Part shown: positions 55,101 through 63,854 of the stretch, piece after piece
Layout of the letters: each line of letters begins with the position of its first letter
Numbering within the stretch: position 1 is the first letter of the stretch
Assembly: GCF_012584445.1 (NCBI RefSeq)
Contig: NZ_JABAHI010000008.1
Coordinates: forward strand, 1,302,001-1,366,000
DNA: 64,000 nt
Reading direction: 5' to 3'
Source of the DNA: Olsenella sp. KGMB02461
Lineage (GTDB): Bacteria; Actinomycetota; Coriobacteriia; Coriobacteriales; Atopobiaceae
Translations under genes and position numbers: made by a program
The notes under the pieces: generated by a model
Databases searched by the model: none
What the model saw: the letters and a program-made list of their open reading frames with translations, nothing else
Told to the model about the DNA's origin: nothing

Positions 55101-55398
55101 TCAACCCCGCCAGCACGATGTTGGCGTGCACGCCATTGGCGATCTTTATGGAGCCTTCACCCGTGCCAGAGAACGTCAGCGGGGTACTAGATTTCACCGT
55201 GAGCAGCAACGGAGAAGTGGACACGTCGAAATCCACCCCCTGCTCGCCGCCGGAGACGGTGACGCCTCCAAAGACCGTCACCGTGGATGCAGCTCGCGCC
55301 AGAGCTGCCACGCAGGGTTGCGGCACCGAGATCAAAAGCGCCAGCAGCGCCACCATCGCAGAGCGCACCAGGTTTGGCAGAGTTCGATGAGACTTCAT
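49153..55398 (-). CDS. Giant sortase-anchored surface protein (beta-helix and DUF11 repeats)
   Basis: 2,081 residues from ATG 55398, five bases after AAGGGGTGG. A signal peptide (SAMVALLALLISVPQPCVAA) is followed by a region with repeated short strands (ANIVLAGLSLTS, SLTIDDSV, LMVFDGGSIVA, DITINGG-like NITINGGFLKARG), probably a beta-helix. The second half contains DUF11-type domains (VTKTWQNTTANAANRTNREI and VTKVSHNLTAHEDGKVHVND are two beginnings), separated by Pro/Asp-rich linkers. The C-terminus has a sorting signal: IPRTGDEG, a hydrophobic helix and RRRS. It should be covalently anchored to the wall and act in adhesion or host contact. A 5-kb antisense frame across it is a composition artefact. 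Confidence 0.9.
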   Translation of the reverse strand: MKSHRTLPNLVRSAMVALLALLISVPQPCVAALARAASTVTVFGGVTVSGGEQGVDFDVSTSPLLLTVKSSTPLTFSGTGEGSIKIANGVHANIVLAGLSLTSKSSAPTSAADRNSPIDLWPDSSLHITLADGTTNYVRTHLETQCAGIHVAETASLTIDDSVTNRLVDGTHVEVDGGKIATAGTLLNGTKVEVGDELLKLSAANPGVLKVAGGYGCAAIGSGSMENAGLMVFDGGSIVACAWRGVAVNLDNPGAAGDADTPASGSYYASAGAGIGAGCGGGATDMFFNAADIDAYGSYHGAGIGAPLRFEGGTTYNGGPRQPSALTTTPNSTCGNITINGGFLKARGFTHGNAFGGACDSAAAPGAKGKVIKVTGGTLLPTSPNRWDLGGNGGTVIVTGGSMRIAGMNKFQGDGPWSDESKTTKLTMVTIDMQKELQELNSQNSKISGWQLLVNGQPHSYGAPTMFDDGKLYLWLSDAYLKKDPETGKAARIEVRLNYVDPDGKEQRLEPLYVEDLGGDTGSTLKRYVNIDLDNEHLDPAARELVAAYFAKLNKHYDGLPLAGLELSAEEGHYISTDGLELIGKQLTDSTALEYSYQKLSEELDKNGDPIILDSGTSLPADSGNQRIEIVSKQYANTSGMESYWGHRIRGNAEILPVNSTTKTEVATPVDVVVGSETKQYSVPTWAQGANSSVDFNTATMDCLVVPFDIASGTIPGTDQMSAATCKAPTGKVTLSLDGREVGESLGGVIHLERPASGDAAGTSATGDGMAQIKVVDGREHVVGYFKVTRSQLESWGLGPTSDNMHHVQVGYTSVTNPDAPKRGQAAQAEGQTIPLYEDSAYHNYYESSSEPAAVEIEMANPGLTLYSTLLKGSFDPAKDPKSYTAAQAAALQSTDSEVRMSYLGVKQNEDGTPATKPDGSLDTYLVDADYVAENGDHPAQQFVVASDYVGKGARSVYLLTSSVGEVELTSSNPGVVSIERSDPNWLINRRTQWQAGTNTYVVGAPIKVNGPGVTTITATVKQTGAYDEAVRSFKIYSYPDLQEAPTIEARESVRNLSRKDGTVRPGDKLCYSTVFSNTKASSMYQNPIYELTVPADASLEALRVTMPGEASQTLTQGADYTVTRNPLGGQTIQVKNLPALYGSQGVRFELEATVHHDVILPEHGTLTNLRSTSSTWGTYGIDFSHDANFPWDTRFDNVNGKPVGTPELPAAAAFADPLTELPATLPDGTSSTEADDTKYLATKEAELLGKDELVAQAQELVEAAGITPEGTPVLKVERFDGLTWHEQGFSGADPFIALDKPASYLVTATWTQSDGTQATSKILYVLRDLGSSGGDHDLVVVPEDPDPAAGELSVTKTWQNTTANAANRTNREIVQVGDELTYTLTAANAKLGSIYYNAVIKDELPVGIDYIPGSIQVVCRQGAEKNVTLTQEDFSVDYNASSRVLYVNVGHLYGGETAQVTFKAAVTPDRLSYNAPQSLRNVGRLFGTKPSDTIQDPRDPVGPDDPDDPDNPPVDPDDPTPDSNPAPITVVIPDPTPGPYGDDPVNPPADPTLDERQDEEPATVELEYTEYVRRVDALKQAAPEGEGTGDTGEPADPTPPAGGDGDNDPAPTYVTRAELLDHLRAHALDDGYDLSADPDEMNLDAEHPVAVPAGQAVTQATGHEAADLTQVGKSHLTTTFKAADGTTVKATLHHIVWDETIPEEEQPTEDKPTPGSFKANTKVSEPAREGAVTGAELLARAMDLAASRGLKLPSGVTAQQWKLERVDAEGNRTPIGPEDQVSVADPADYVFSVDYERPGDAPGGAAPLTGTLTLGYKLFKTEAPASDPTGGTSGPVAPRDPEAQDAQVTKVSHNLTAHEDGKVHVNDILGYTITVANVGAETCCMYDVVVADDLSAGLAVVSGSMRLQLPDGAQVPVPDSAYSAETHKISVFGGMLKGGQSLQLTFEAAVMADAEGKDIGNHAVASYVKPSDSSTDTIFSTEKRPDPGTPASSEDFEGSILLDPTPAAYPDDRADPVAPPLSDGTGNEPANANGTDGGAGSLRVIPRTGDEGLTWLAPAAGLLAAVALAATGAVVWRRRS
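49446..49457 (+). repeat. One-mismatch TGCCGAGAAAC element
   Basis: GTTTCTCGGTAG within the surface-protein gene, antisense to it. Confidence 0.4.
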
Positions 55399-55884
55399 AA
55401 GGCCACCCCTTATTCGCACAACCAGATCCCCAGCCCATCCCTGCACCCGACCGATTGAGACAATCCCCTATCCGCCACAGCGTCAGGTCATAGTTCCTGA
55501 ATTTGAGCTGATTCAATAAACGATAGCATTTATCCCCTAATAATTCCGCTTTAAAGACCCACGTCTTCCTTTGAACGGGGTTTCTTATCGGCAACGTTTA
55601 CCTGGCTAGTTGCCTATTTTTCCCTACCGATAAACACTTATATTCCTTATTGATACATATCGTATTACAGCTATTTATTTTTACACGATATGCTACATAT
55701 TGCCTATATATCCATCTGGTCTGGAAAACCTAGGGATATTGGGATTGGCTTTTGTGCCTATGCGTTGCATTGCTCTGCCACGACAAAGCCCGCCCTCCCC
55801 CGTTTGGGAGAGAGCGGGCCAAGAGGTGGGACCTCAAATTGAAGCGGTCGTCTGAGTACTACGAGCTCTCAGCATCGGCATCGC
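55399..55884 (-). promoter_or_regulatory. A+T-rich upstream region of the first surface-protein gene
   Basis: 486 bases between the two surface-protein genes, strongly A+T-rich from 55500 to 55760. TTGCCTAT (plus reading) occurs at 55610-55617 and 55700-55707, the same word found twice upstream of the second surface gene, so a common regulator is possible. A G+C-rich tail (55790-55840, CCCGCCCTCCCC...GAGAGCGGGC) may be the terminator of the gene at 55885. Confidence 0.45.
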
Positions 55885-58800
55885 TTACTTGCGATTGCGG
55901 CGCTTGCGACCCACGAAGGCGATGCCGCCGGTAGTGGCAGCGGCTGCCGCCAGGAGACCTACCAGGCCGGAGACGATGGAGACGTCACCGGTCTTGGGTA
56001 CCACAGCCGAGCCTGCAGGGGTGACCTTGGAGCCGCCCTTGGTCTGCTGGCTGAGGTAGTCGGCATGCTGAGGATGGTACTCGTCAGCCCAATCGTACTT
56101 GCCGTCGCCATTGGTATCGATATTGGTGTCGGCCTTGCCATCGCCATCAGTGTCGATATTGATGTCAGGTTTGCCGTCGCCGTCGGTATCCACGTTGAGG
56201 TCGGGTTTGCCGTCGCCATTGGCGTCGATGTTCACATCGGGCGTGGGCGCGGGATGCTGCTTGGGATCCACCGGATCGGGTTTGCCGTCCTTATCCTTAT
56301 CAACGATGTTGAGGTCGGGTTTGCCGTCGCCGTCGGTGTCCACGTTGAGCTCGGGCTTGCCGTCATCATTGATATCGATGTTGACGTTAGGCAGTGGCGG
56401 ATTCTCTGGGTCGATGGGGTCAGGTTTGCCGTCACCGTCTTCGTCCACGATGTTCACATCTGGCTTGCCGTCACCGTCAGTGTCCTTATTCACGTCAGGT
56501 TTGCCGTCGCCGTCGGTATCCACATTGGTAGTGGGTTTCTTGGGACCTTCGGGATCCTTGGGATCCACTGGATCTGGCTTGCCGTCGCCGTCTTCGTCGA
56601 CGATGTTGACATCCGGTTTGCCGTCTCCATCGGCGTCCTTATTGACATCAGGCTCTCCGTCACCGTCAGTGTCCACGTTGACATTGGGTTTGGGTGCGGG
56701 CTTCTTGGTGGGGTCGATGGGGTCAGGTTTGCCGTCGCCATCTTCATCCACGATGTTCACGTCAGGTTTGCCGTCGCCGTCGGTATCGATGTTCACGTCA
56801 GGTTTGCCGTCGCCGTCGGTATCCACATTGGTAGTGGGTTTCTTGGGACCCTCAGGATCCTTGGGATCCACCGGGTCGGGTTTGCCGTCGCCGTCTTCAT
56901 CCACCACGTTGGTATCAGGTTTGCCATCGCCGTCGGTATCCACATTGGTATCAGGTTTGCCGTCGCCGTCGGTGTCCACGTCAGTGTCGGGCTTGCCGTC
57001 GTCATCGGTGTCCTTATTGATGTCGGGCTCGCCGTCGCCGTCAGTGTCCACATTCACATCGGGCTCGCCGTCGCCATCCGTATCAATGTTGGTGTCAGGC
57101 TCTCCATCACCATCCTTGTCGATGTTGTTCGTATTTGTCTCAAAGACGACAGTGATGTGGTGGTTCTTGTCGACATCCTCGAAGGTATATGTGCCTTTGT
57201 CTTTGAGATCGGGCTGAGGAACGCCATCTATATAGACGAAGGCGACCTTCTCATTCTCATCATTGGGAGCCCATGTCACTGTGCGGCTATCACCTGCATG
57301 GACAGTGCCTGCGCCCGAGATGGTTCCTGCGCCACCCTGCACCAAAGTGCTTATCTGGAATGTGCTCTCAGGATCCACATTGATATCGCCGGGGATAGGT
57401 TTGTTGGTGTTATCCACGGGCTTGCGGGCAAGTGCTACCTCGAGCTTATGATCTCCCTGAACATTGTTGAAGGTGATTTGGCCATATTCGTTGGGCGTAT
57501 AGACATTGCCGTCGGCATCCTTCACAGACTCAACTATGTAACCTTCGCCCGGAGCGATGGTCAAAGTGGCATTCCCACCCTCGTTTACCAGGGCGTTGCC
57601 AGATACAGTGCCTTCTCCATTGGTGATGGTGGCAGAGACGTTGAAGGTCTTCTCGGGCACTGGGTCGACCACCGGTTTGCCATCAGGATCGGTCTTGGGG
57701 TTTCCATCCTCGTCGGTGGCCTGCTTGGCGAAGTAGACCTCGATATTGTGGTCGTTGATCACGTTAGTGCGATCCATGGAGCTGCGATCGAAGGAGTCTG
57801 TATAGGTCGTCGCAGGATCCTTCTTCAGAGGCTCGCCGTCGCGGGAGGTCGTACCTTCGAAGTCCTCGAGAGTCTCAGCAGTCTCTACTGTAGGAGCCTC
57901 AGGCAAAGCCTCGGGCTCAGAGTCGAGGTCTTTCTCGGTCTGGTCATCTTCTTGGACTTGGGCCTCTGACTTGGAAGTATCATCCACAAGCTGATCTGAA
58001 GGCTCGTCGTTGGTCTGAACAGCAGTCTCTTCCTCAGGCTCTGCGACCTCCTCTGCCGGAAGCTCTGTGGAGACATGGGAGATCAAGCCTTTGGAGCCCA
58101 ACCAGTATAGGGGGGCGGCTTTAAAGAGACCGCCGCGGGAAAGCGCTTGTTGGGGGGACACGGGGTTTTCCACCACGTCTCCGGCCTCAACAGCGTCATA
58201 GATAGTCTCGCCGTTCACCACTACCTTCATGAGGTAGGAGCCAGCAGCGGGATTGGCATTGAGGTCTTTGTAGTTGCCCAGGTGATAGACAGATCTCGAA
58301 GGAGACACATTGCCCTCGCCATACTTCACGATATTGACAGTGTGGAGCACTGGGCGCACGTGGACCTCTATGTCTTTGTCGCTGTTGGTGGGAACCGTGA
58401 TTTTACCTTCGGCATTTTTGGCCACAGGCTCGCCGTTCACCACTACTTTTTCTAGTTCGTAGCACACGTAATTGACATCATCGGGGTCGATGGCCGTGCC
58501 GTCGGCACTGGTGGCATAGAAGAACCCGTTGTTGCCTGCCTGCAGGTTGCCCAGCTTGAGCTCTTTGCCGTTGTCTGTCGTAGCCTGGAGGCTCCAGTCC
58601 ACGTCATAACTGGCATTTTCATCCTTCTTTACCGTAGTTCCGCCAGTGATGGAACCATTCACTGCACCCACTGCGCCTACGATCTTGGTCTTGATGTGCA
58701 CGTATTCGTTTGGATCGGTGTAGTCGGGGATCACAGGGGCGCTATCAGGATCGTCTGAGGGTTCTGCCATATAAATATCGACCACATGGTTCGCAGAGAT

Positions 58801-61800
58801 TGGCTTGCTGAAGACGCCCTTGCGGTAAGCCCCAGTGTTCTGAAGAGTCTGGCCCTTGAGCTCTGAGGTGATGTCTTTGTTGTCGATGACGATCTTTACG
58901 ATCTCCCATTTGCTGTTGAGGGCGTTCCACATGGGATGCACAGTGTCGCCCTCGTTGACAGTCATGGTGTGGGAGGTCTCCACGTCGCTGTCGCCGCCAT
59001 AACGGTTCACCGTGACGGTGTACTTGTCGACGGTAGTCACCTCAGTGCCGCCCATAGAAGGCAGGCCGGTGACGGTCACCACCACGTCGTGGTTGGAAGA
59101 CACGCCGGTGAAGTCGAACTTGCCAGCGGCGATATCGACCTCTGCGCCGTCAACCTTGACGGAGGAGATGGTATAGCGGGAATTCTCAGCGATAGACCAG
59201 GTAACCTGCGCGTTCTCACCGTTCTTCACCGACTGGGTGGGGCTGAGCGCCACCACGTCTTGCGCAGTGGTGCCTTCGACCCTGGTGGAGATGGTGAAAT
59301 GGGTGTCGACCGTTACCGGAGGCTTGGGCTTCTCGGGAACATCCGGTTTGATGACAGGATCCTTGGCAAAGACCACGGAAACCTTGACGTCTTGGGTTAG
59401 AGGATCTTCCACGGTATAGCTACCAGCATCCAGAAGATCATCGCGCATGACACCATTCACAATGACGCGCTCGACGTGAGACCCTGCGCTTGCAGCCCAG
59501 GTCACGGTTGGCGTTGTGCCTTCCTTTTGCTTGATGGCGCTCTCGCAGGTGCCTTCGCCGTCGCTGGAAGGATCCTTCTCCACTTTCACGTCGAAGTAGC
59601 GATCATAGTACAGCTTGAGCGAGAGCGTGGGATTGCCGGTTACCGTACCGGTGAAGACGTTGTTGTTGACGGTCTGTTGAGAGCCGTCCTCACTCACCGC
59701 CACGTGGGAGCTCTCGGGGTTATACCAATAGCTCTTGCCGCCAGTAGCGATCTCTGCGACTTTGTCAGCCTCGGGCACCGTTTGGGTGCTCTCGGTGGTA
59801 GCGGTATAGGTTTTTGTGGGGCTGGTACCATCGTCGAGACTGTTCACCTTGGTGTAGAGATAATTGCCGTTGGCATCCTTGTTGCCGGAGTTCACGTAGT
59901 AATCGACGGTGTACTTGGTGTCGTCTCGTGGGGTCCACTTGGCGCGGAACGTATGCTCCGCTCTGGTGACAATGGTCTCATTGCCTGTAAAGGCGGTATC
60001 GCCCAACGTGTCGCCGGTGACCAGGAACCAGCCGTCGAAGTCATAGCCAGGACGCGTGGGGTCCTTGAACCCACTATAGTTAGTCGCAGTGGCGTTCTTA
60101 TAGGCCTGGTCAGAGACTCGCGACCCGCCAGCGGAGTCGAAGTGCACGACGAACTGCTCTTTGTCTTCTTTCCACACTGCGTAAATCGTGATGTCGTGAG
60201 CAGGCATGGTAGGAGCTGCGATTGGGGTAATCCCCGTGACGCCGCTGGCGACGGCGAAGGTGTTGGCCGTGTTGTCCATGGGGTTCTTGGTAGTGGACCA
60301 ACCCTGGAAGATATAGCCGGGCTTTGTGGGGATGGTGCGGCCGCTCAACGGGAGGCTCAGAGCACCGACGTTGGCCTGGTATTTGATGCCTTCAAATGAA
60401 CGGGTGGCGCCCAAAGAGCCGCCATTGGCATCGAGGCGCACTGTGTAGTCGCCGATCTCCCACTGGGCGACGAGGTAATAATTGTTCTTCTTGATGTTCT
60501 CTGGCTTTACCGGGGCGGTGGTGTCGCTCTCATCGATTTTTACAAGCTTGGCCACCTGATCGTCTGGGGAAATGAGTTGGTTTCCCGTAGCGGTGGTAGT
60601 ACCGGCCTCTTTATTCACAAGGCCGTCAACCACTGCATTGGTATCGCCAGCCACGAGCTTCCAGCCTTTGAAGGAGTAGCCCTCTCGCACCGGGAGCACC
60701 TTTTGGTCCTCGATCTTCTGCAAAATCGAATTGCCAGAGATCACCTGGAATGAAGTGAATGCGGCGGTGTTGTCTTCTGCGATTTGCCCCCCGTTGGCCA
60801 GATAGATGAGGTTGGCGTAATCCTTGGCGTAGCTGGGGCGGATGATGATGGTGTGATCGTCGGGCACAGGAACGTCGGTGCCAGGAGTCACAGGGTCGCC
60901 GCCAGGGGTGGTCCAGCCGCTGAACTTGTCTTCAGGGTCGTCGGGATCGTCGAGATCATCCTCATCAGGAAGCACGATGATAGGCTTCTTACCAATGACA
61001 ATATAGTCGTCGATGGGATTGCCGTCAGGATCTTGAACCTGAACGCGGGTGGGTTGGAACACAGTTTTTGCTCCAAGGTTGCCGCATTCGTCCTTCACCC
61101 ACACCACGACGGGCTGAGTGCTGTCGAGCTCATAGTCTACAGAGGCAGTGTGGGATACCTCTTCGAAGTACTCCCAGTCGGTCTCGGTTGGGGTGGCGTT
61201 CTCGTCGTTAGTGATCCAATAGGCAGCGACGCCAGAGCCACGGTTATCCTCAATAAAGGTGATGCCGTCATCGTCGATGCCCTGACCGGTGTCGGTAAAG
61301 GTAAAGGTAGCAATGTTCTTCGAGGAGTTGGTGCCCTCGATAAGAGGAACCTTATCGTCGAGGAATGCAGTGATATAGGTCTGAGAGGCCTTGGATTCAT
61401 TGCCATTCTGGTCTTTGACCATAAGCTCGAAGATCCATTTGCCATTCTTGCTGTCCTTGTCGAAAACAAAGTCAGGAATCTTTGAGACGTCGTCGACCCA
61501 ACCGCTAGTGGCAACCTGGTTGTTGTCAGGATCCAGCACCGTGAACTTCCATTGGGCAATGCGGGCATCTTCACCGGTACCAGCCAGCTGCCCCACCTTT
61601 GACTTGTCACGAATATTCACCGCAAATGTCGTATTGGTGTTCAGCAGGTGACGCTGATGGATCGTCATGATCTGAGTAGGCGTCTCCGACTTTTTAGTAG
61701 AAGCGTCCACCATATAGAAGTTCGCCAAAGGTATTGGAGAGGTGACGGGCTGCGAGGTGTCGAATTTCTTACCCTCAATGAAGCTGGTGTAGATATAGTC

Positions 61801-63093
61801 AGCAAGCTCGGTTACATAGTCGTCAGACATTGCAATATAACCGTTCTTTGCGCCCAAGCCTTGATGGGTGATGTTGCCCTCGGCGTCTTTCGTTGAGTCC
61901 GTGACAATCTTGCCGTCTTGAGCGTTAGAGAGGTAGAAGATCTCATTTTCATTCATACGGTTGATACCGTCTGAATAGGTCTCGTCTGTCTCGTCGGGAA
62001 TCTGAGGATCGTTGGAGTCGCCCACCAGGTTGATGAAGTACTTTTGCTGGGCTCCCTCGTAGTACTGAACGGTCTTCAGCGCATCGAAGGCGCTGGAGTC
62101 ATAGTTCATCTCCAAGTCTAGGAAGGAGAACTGAGTGAACTCAGAACAACCATGGCTACTGTTTTGCATATAGGGGCCAAAACCGTTGTAACCGTTGGCT
62201 ACAAGAGCTACAGGGCCATTGAATAGTGTTTCGATAGTTCCCAGATTACCTGATGCATCGTAGTTCTGCTTTTGTACCGTCACGCTGGTTTCGCGAAGGT
62301 CGACGGTGAAACGTGCCTTGTTCACAGGCCCAAGATTGGTTGCTTGACTGGCAGTGCCAACCTGGGTTCCCCCTATCACCGAATTATTGGTTGGGTTGTA
62401 ATTACTCACCTGATAGATAGCAGCGTTGCTGATGGCATTACTGGTACCTGTAAGGCGAAGGTAATATCCAGTGAGGGTGCCGTTTGAGTTCTTACCCACA
62501 TTCATCATGAAGCCAGTGCTATTGAGAGTATGAGTCCTCACAGCAGAACCATTAACGTCAAAACTGAACGTACGACGAGCATTGCTGGGTGCAGGATAAA
62601 TCATTGCATCAAATGCGGCAATGTCAGGATATCCTGCAAAAATCATACTGGTCTTGCCATCTTCAGTGAAGTTATAGATATGACTACTAAACGAGAGACA
62701 GGAACCATTTGTAAGCTTGCCCTGAGTTTTGTCAAAATAATCAGCAATATTCACTGAACCAGTATTGTGGTTGTACACAAGCCAGCCCTCAGTATTGCTG
62801 GTGTCGATCTTGGCTGCCGTGTCGGTAATACGAAAACTGCCAGGATCCATGCCCTGAGCAATCAACTTTTGGGTGAGTTCCTGCTTAAACTCAAGGAATG
62901 TCCCTTGATAGTCGCTAGGAAGTGCTACAGCGATATCAACCTTGGGTGTTGGGTTGGCACCCACGTCAACCGCACCAAGTGCTGGTTTTAATACACCTCC
63001 CCCAACAATTCCAATAAGCGCAAGCAGAGTGCATACCACAAAGGCATACAGCCGCTTGATAATGGGGTGTAGTATAGATTTATTTTTTAACAT
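55885..63093 (-). CDS. Giant sortase-anchored protein with Ca-binding-type Asp repeats
   Basis: 2,402 residues; AAGGTGG six bases before ATG 63093. A signal peptide (VVCTLLALIGIVGGGVLKPA) precedes a lectin-like domain (about 60-340, ending NGFGPYMQNSSHGCSEFTQF). Then come Ig-like and linker regions, InlB-type repeats (KPGYIFQGWSTTKN, RPGYDFDGWFLVTGD; about 850-1150), further repeat domains, and about 340 residues of DTDGDGKPD repeats of thrombospondin type 3/EF-hand-like calcium-binding kind. The C-terminus is a sorting signal (VPKTGD, hydrophobic helix, KRRNRK). It is likely a wall-anchored adhesin with a stiff Ca-stabilised stalk. Confidence 0.9.
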   Translation of the reverse strand: MLKNKSILHPIIKRLYAFVVCTLLALIGIVGGGVLKPALGAVDVGANPTPKVDIAVALPSDYQGTFLEFKQELTQKLIAQGMDPGSFRITDTAAKIDTSNTEGWLVYNHNTGSVNIADYFDKTQGKLTNGSCLSFSSHIYNFTEDGKTSMIFAGYPDIAAFDAMIYPAPSNARRTFSFDVNGSAVRTHTLNSTGFMMNVGKNSNGTLTGYYLRLTGTSNAISNAAIYQVSNYNPTNNSVIGGTQVGTASQATNLGPVNKARFTVDLRETSVTVQKQNYDASGNLGTIETLFNGPVALVANGYNGFGPYMQNSSHGCSEFTQFSFLDLEMNYDSSAFDALKTVQYYEGAQQKYFINLVGDSNDPQIPDETDETYSDGINRMNENEIFYLSNAQDGKIVTDSTKDAEGNITHQGLGAKNGYIAMSDDYVTELADYIYTSFIEGKKFDTSQPVTSPIPLANFYMVDASTKKSETPTQIMTIHQRHLLNTNTTFAVNIRDKSKVGQLAGTGEDARIAQWKFTVLDPDNNQVATSGWVDDVSKIPDFVFDKDSKNGKWIFELMVKDQNGNESKASQTYITAFLDDKVPLIEGTNSSKNIATFTFTDTGQGIDDDGITFIEDNRGSGVAAYWITNDENATPTETDWEYFEEVSHTASVDYELDSTQPVVVWVKDECGNLGAKTVFQPTRVQVQDPDGNPIDDYIVIGKKPIIVLPDEDDLDDPDDPEDKFSGWTTPGGDPVTPGTDVPVPDDHTIIIRPSYAKDYANLIYLANGGQIAEDNTAAFTSFQVISGNSILQKIEDQKVLPVREGYSFKGWKLVAGDTNAVVDGLVNKEAGTTTATGNQLISPDDQVAKLVKIDESDTTAPVKPENIKKNNYYLVAQWEIGDYTVRLDANGGSLGATRSFEGIKYQANVGALSLPLSGRTIPTKPGYIFQGWSTTKNPMDNTANTFAVASGVTGITPIAAPTMPAHDITIYAVWKEDKEQFVVHFDSAGGSRVSDQAYKNATATNYSGFKDPTRPGYDFDGWFLVTGDTLGDTAFTGNETIVTRAEHTFRAKWTPRDDTKYTVDYYVNSGNKDANGNYLYTKVNSLDDGTSPTKTYTATTESTQTVPEADKVAEIATGGKSYWYNPESSHVAVSEDGSQQTVNNNVFTGTVTGNPTLSLKLYYDRYFDVKVEKDPSSDGEGTCESAIKQKEGTTPTVTWAASAGSHVERVIVNGVMRDDLLDAGSYTVEDPLTQDVKVSVVFAKDPVIKPDVPEKPKPPVTVDTHFTISTRVEGTTAQDVVALSPTQSVKNGENAQVTWSIAENSRYTISSVKVDGAEVDIAAGKFDFTGVSSNHDVVVTVTGLPSMGGTEVTTVDKYTVTVNRYGGDSDVETSHTMTVNEGDTVHPMWNALNSKWEIVKIVIDNKDITSELKGQTLQNTGAYRKGVFSKPISANHVVDIYMAEPSDDPDSAPVIPDYTDPNEYVHIKTKIVGAVGAVNGSITGGTTVKKDENASYDVDWSLQATTDNGKELKLGNLQAGNNGFFYATSADGTAIDPDDVNYVCYELEKVVVNGEPVAKNAEGKITVPTNSDKDIEVHVRPVLHTVNIVKYGEGNVSPSRSVYHLGNYKDLNANPAAGSYLMKVVVNGETIYDAVEAGDVVENPVSPQQALSRGGLFKAAPLYWLGSKGLISHVSTELPAEEVAEPEEETAVQTNDEPSDQLVDDTSKSEAQVQEDDQTEKDLDSEPEALPEAPTVETAETLEDFEGTTSRDGEPLKKDPATTYTDSFDRSSMDRTNVINDHNIEVYFAKQATDEDGNPKTDPDGKPVVDPVPEKTFNVSATITNGEGTVSGNALVNEGGNATLTIAPGEGYIVESVKDADGNVYTPNEYGQITFNNVQGDHKLEVALARKPVDNTNKPIPGDINVDPESTFQISTLVQGGAGTISGAGTVHAGDSRTVTWAPNDENEKVAFVYIDGVPQPDLKDKGTYTFEDVDKNHHITVVFETNTNNIDKDGDGEPDTNIDTDGDGEPDVNVDTDGDGEPDINKDTDDDGKPDTDVDTDGDGKPDTNVDTDGDGKPDTNVVDEDGDGKPDPVDPKDPEGPKKPTTNVDTDGDGKPDVNIDTDGDGKPDVNIVDEDGDGKPDPIDPTKKPAPKPNVNVDTDGDGEPDVNKDADGDGKPDVNIVDEDGDGKPDPVDPKDPEGPKKPTTNVDTDGDGKPDVNKDTDGDGKPDVNIVDEDGDGKPDPIDPENPPLPNVNIDINDDGKPELNVDTDGDGKPDLNIVDKDKDGKPDPVDPKQHPAPTPDVNIDANGDGKPDLNVDTDGDGKPDINIDTDGDGKADTNIDTNGDGKYDWADEYHPQHADYLSQQTKGGSKVTPAGSAVVPKTGDVSIVSGLVGLLAAAAATTGGIAFVGRKRRNRK
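56095..57130 (-). repeat. Tandem minisatellite coding for DTDGDGKPD units
   Basis: About one kilobase of in-frame repeats. The basic unit is 33-36 bases (N-V-D-T-D-G-D-G-K-P-D), and a larger unit (with a VDPKDPEGPKKPTTN spacer) recurs at least three times. Such arrays change length by slippage or recombination, so the stalk length may vary between strains. Confidence 0.85.
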
Positions 63094-63529
63094 ATTATCC
63101 CACCTTCCATAAACCCCATATATCTACATTTACAAAGTTAGAGCAGAGTATACGCTTATTTCAGCGTACTTTTAGACTGTTGTAGATAGAGTTATATTCA
63201 TAAATATAAAATTAGCTTTGATTTTCTTATTAGCTCATTTACCACGTATTCTATAACCATTTATTGTGGTTCTTCTTCATACAACCACACCATCCTGATC
63301 CTTAGTCGAATGGTTTTGTACTTCAGTTTCTGAATTATATTGACAGTGGTTGCCTATTTCTAAAAGTAATTTATATTTAGTTTATGATTATTATCATATA
63401 TTCAGGTTGCCTATAACTTGCATCTTACACCCACCCTGTCTATGTTATGTGGGTGCATATCACTAGTCATAAGTCTCAAAAGAGAGGGCATATATCCTTT
63501 GCTATAAGCCCACAAAGATTGGATTAATC
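63094..63529 (-). promoter_or_regulatory. A+T-rich region between the second surface gene and glutaredoxin
   Basis: 436 bases holding the divergent start signals. TTGCCTAT occurs at 63350-63357 and 63407-63414 in the same orientation as upstream of the other surface gene. No exact promoter could be assigned. Confidence 0.45.
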
Positions 63530-63808
63530 ATGGCCAATGAAAAAGCACGCTCTCTCGAGCTCTTCTATCGCCCCACTTGCCCGTTTTGCCAAAAAGTTTT
63601 GCGTTGGATGGAAAACCACAACGTAGACAACGTGACTCTCTTCGACATTACCAGCGATTCTGCAGCAGGACAGCGTCTTGTAGAGGTTGGCGGCAAGAAG
63701 CAAGTTCCCTGCCTGTTCATCGATGGCAAGCCCATGTATGAGTCTGACGACATCATTGAGTACTTGGGCACCTTGCTAGATCATCAAACAGACGATGTCG
63801 CCAAGTAA
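63530..63808 (+). CDS. Glutaredoxin-like protein
   Basis: 92 residues with a thioredoxin-type fold: redox site CPFC in YRPTCPFCQKV, the cis-proline in KQVPCLFIDG and the glutathione-type stretch YESDDIIEYL. It reduces disulfides or mixed disulfides in the cytoplasm. It starts with ATG 63530 and is followed, after 46 bases, by a second similar gene with its own ribosome site. Confidence 0.9.
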   Translation: MANEKARSLELFYRPTCPFCQKVLRWMENHNVDNVTLFDITSDSAAGQRLVEVGGKKQVPCLFIDGKPMYESDDIIEYLGTLLDHQTDDVAK

Positions 63809-63854
63809 TTCCCTTGCTCCCAAATTCAGGGATCATTCTTGTAAGGAACGCTTT

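Noticed and set aside
50314-55458. A 1,714-codon open frame on the plus strand opposite the first surface-protein gene
   Set aside because: It mirrors the codon bias of the real gene, has no ribosome site, and its translation is low-complexity Gly/His/Val/Arg-rich without domains, while the minus frame has a signal peptide, domains and sorting signal.
56095-57130. Possible CRISPR array because of regular repeats
   Set aside because: Repeats are contiguous, in frame and code for DTDGDGKPD units; there are no unique spacers or cas genes.
56065-57969. Long plus-strand frame opposite the Asp-repeat region
   Set aside because: Translation of the repeat's complement (VAVGIHVDVGFAV-like). The minus strand is clearly coding.
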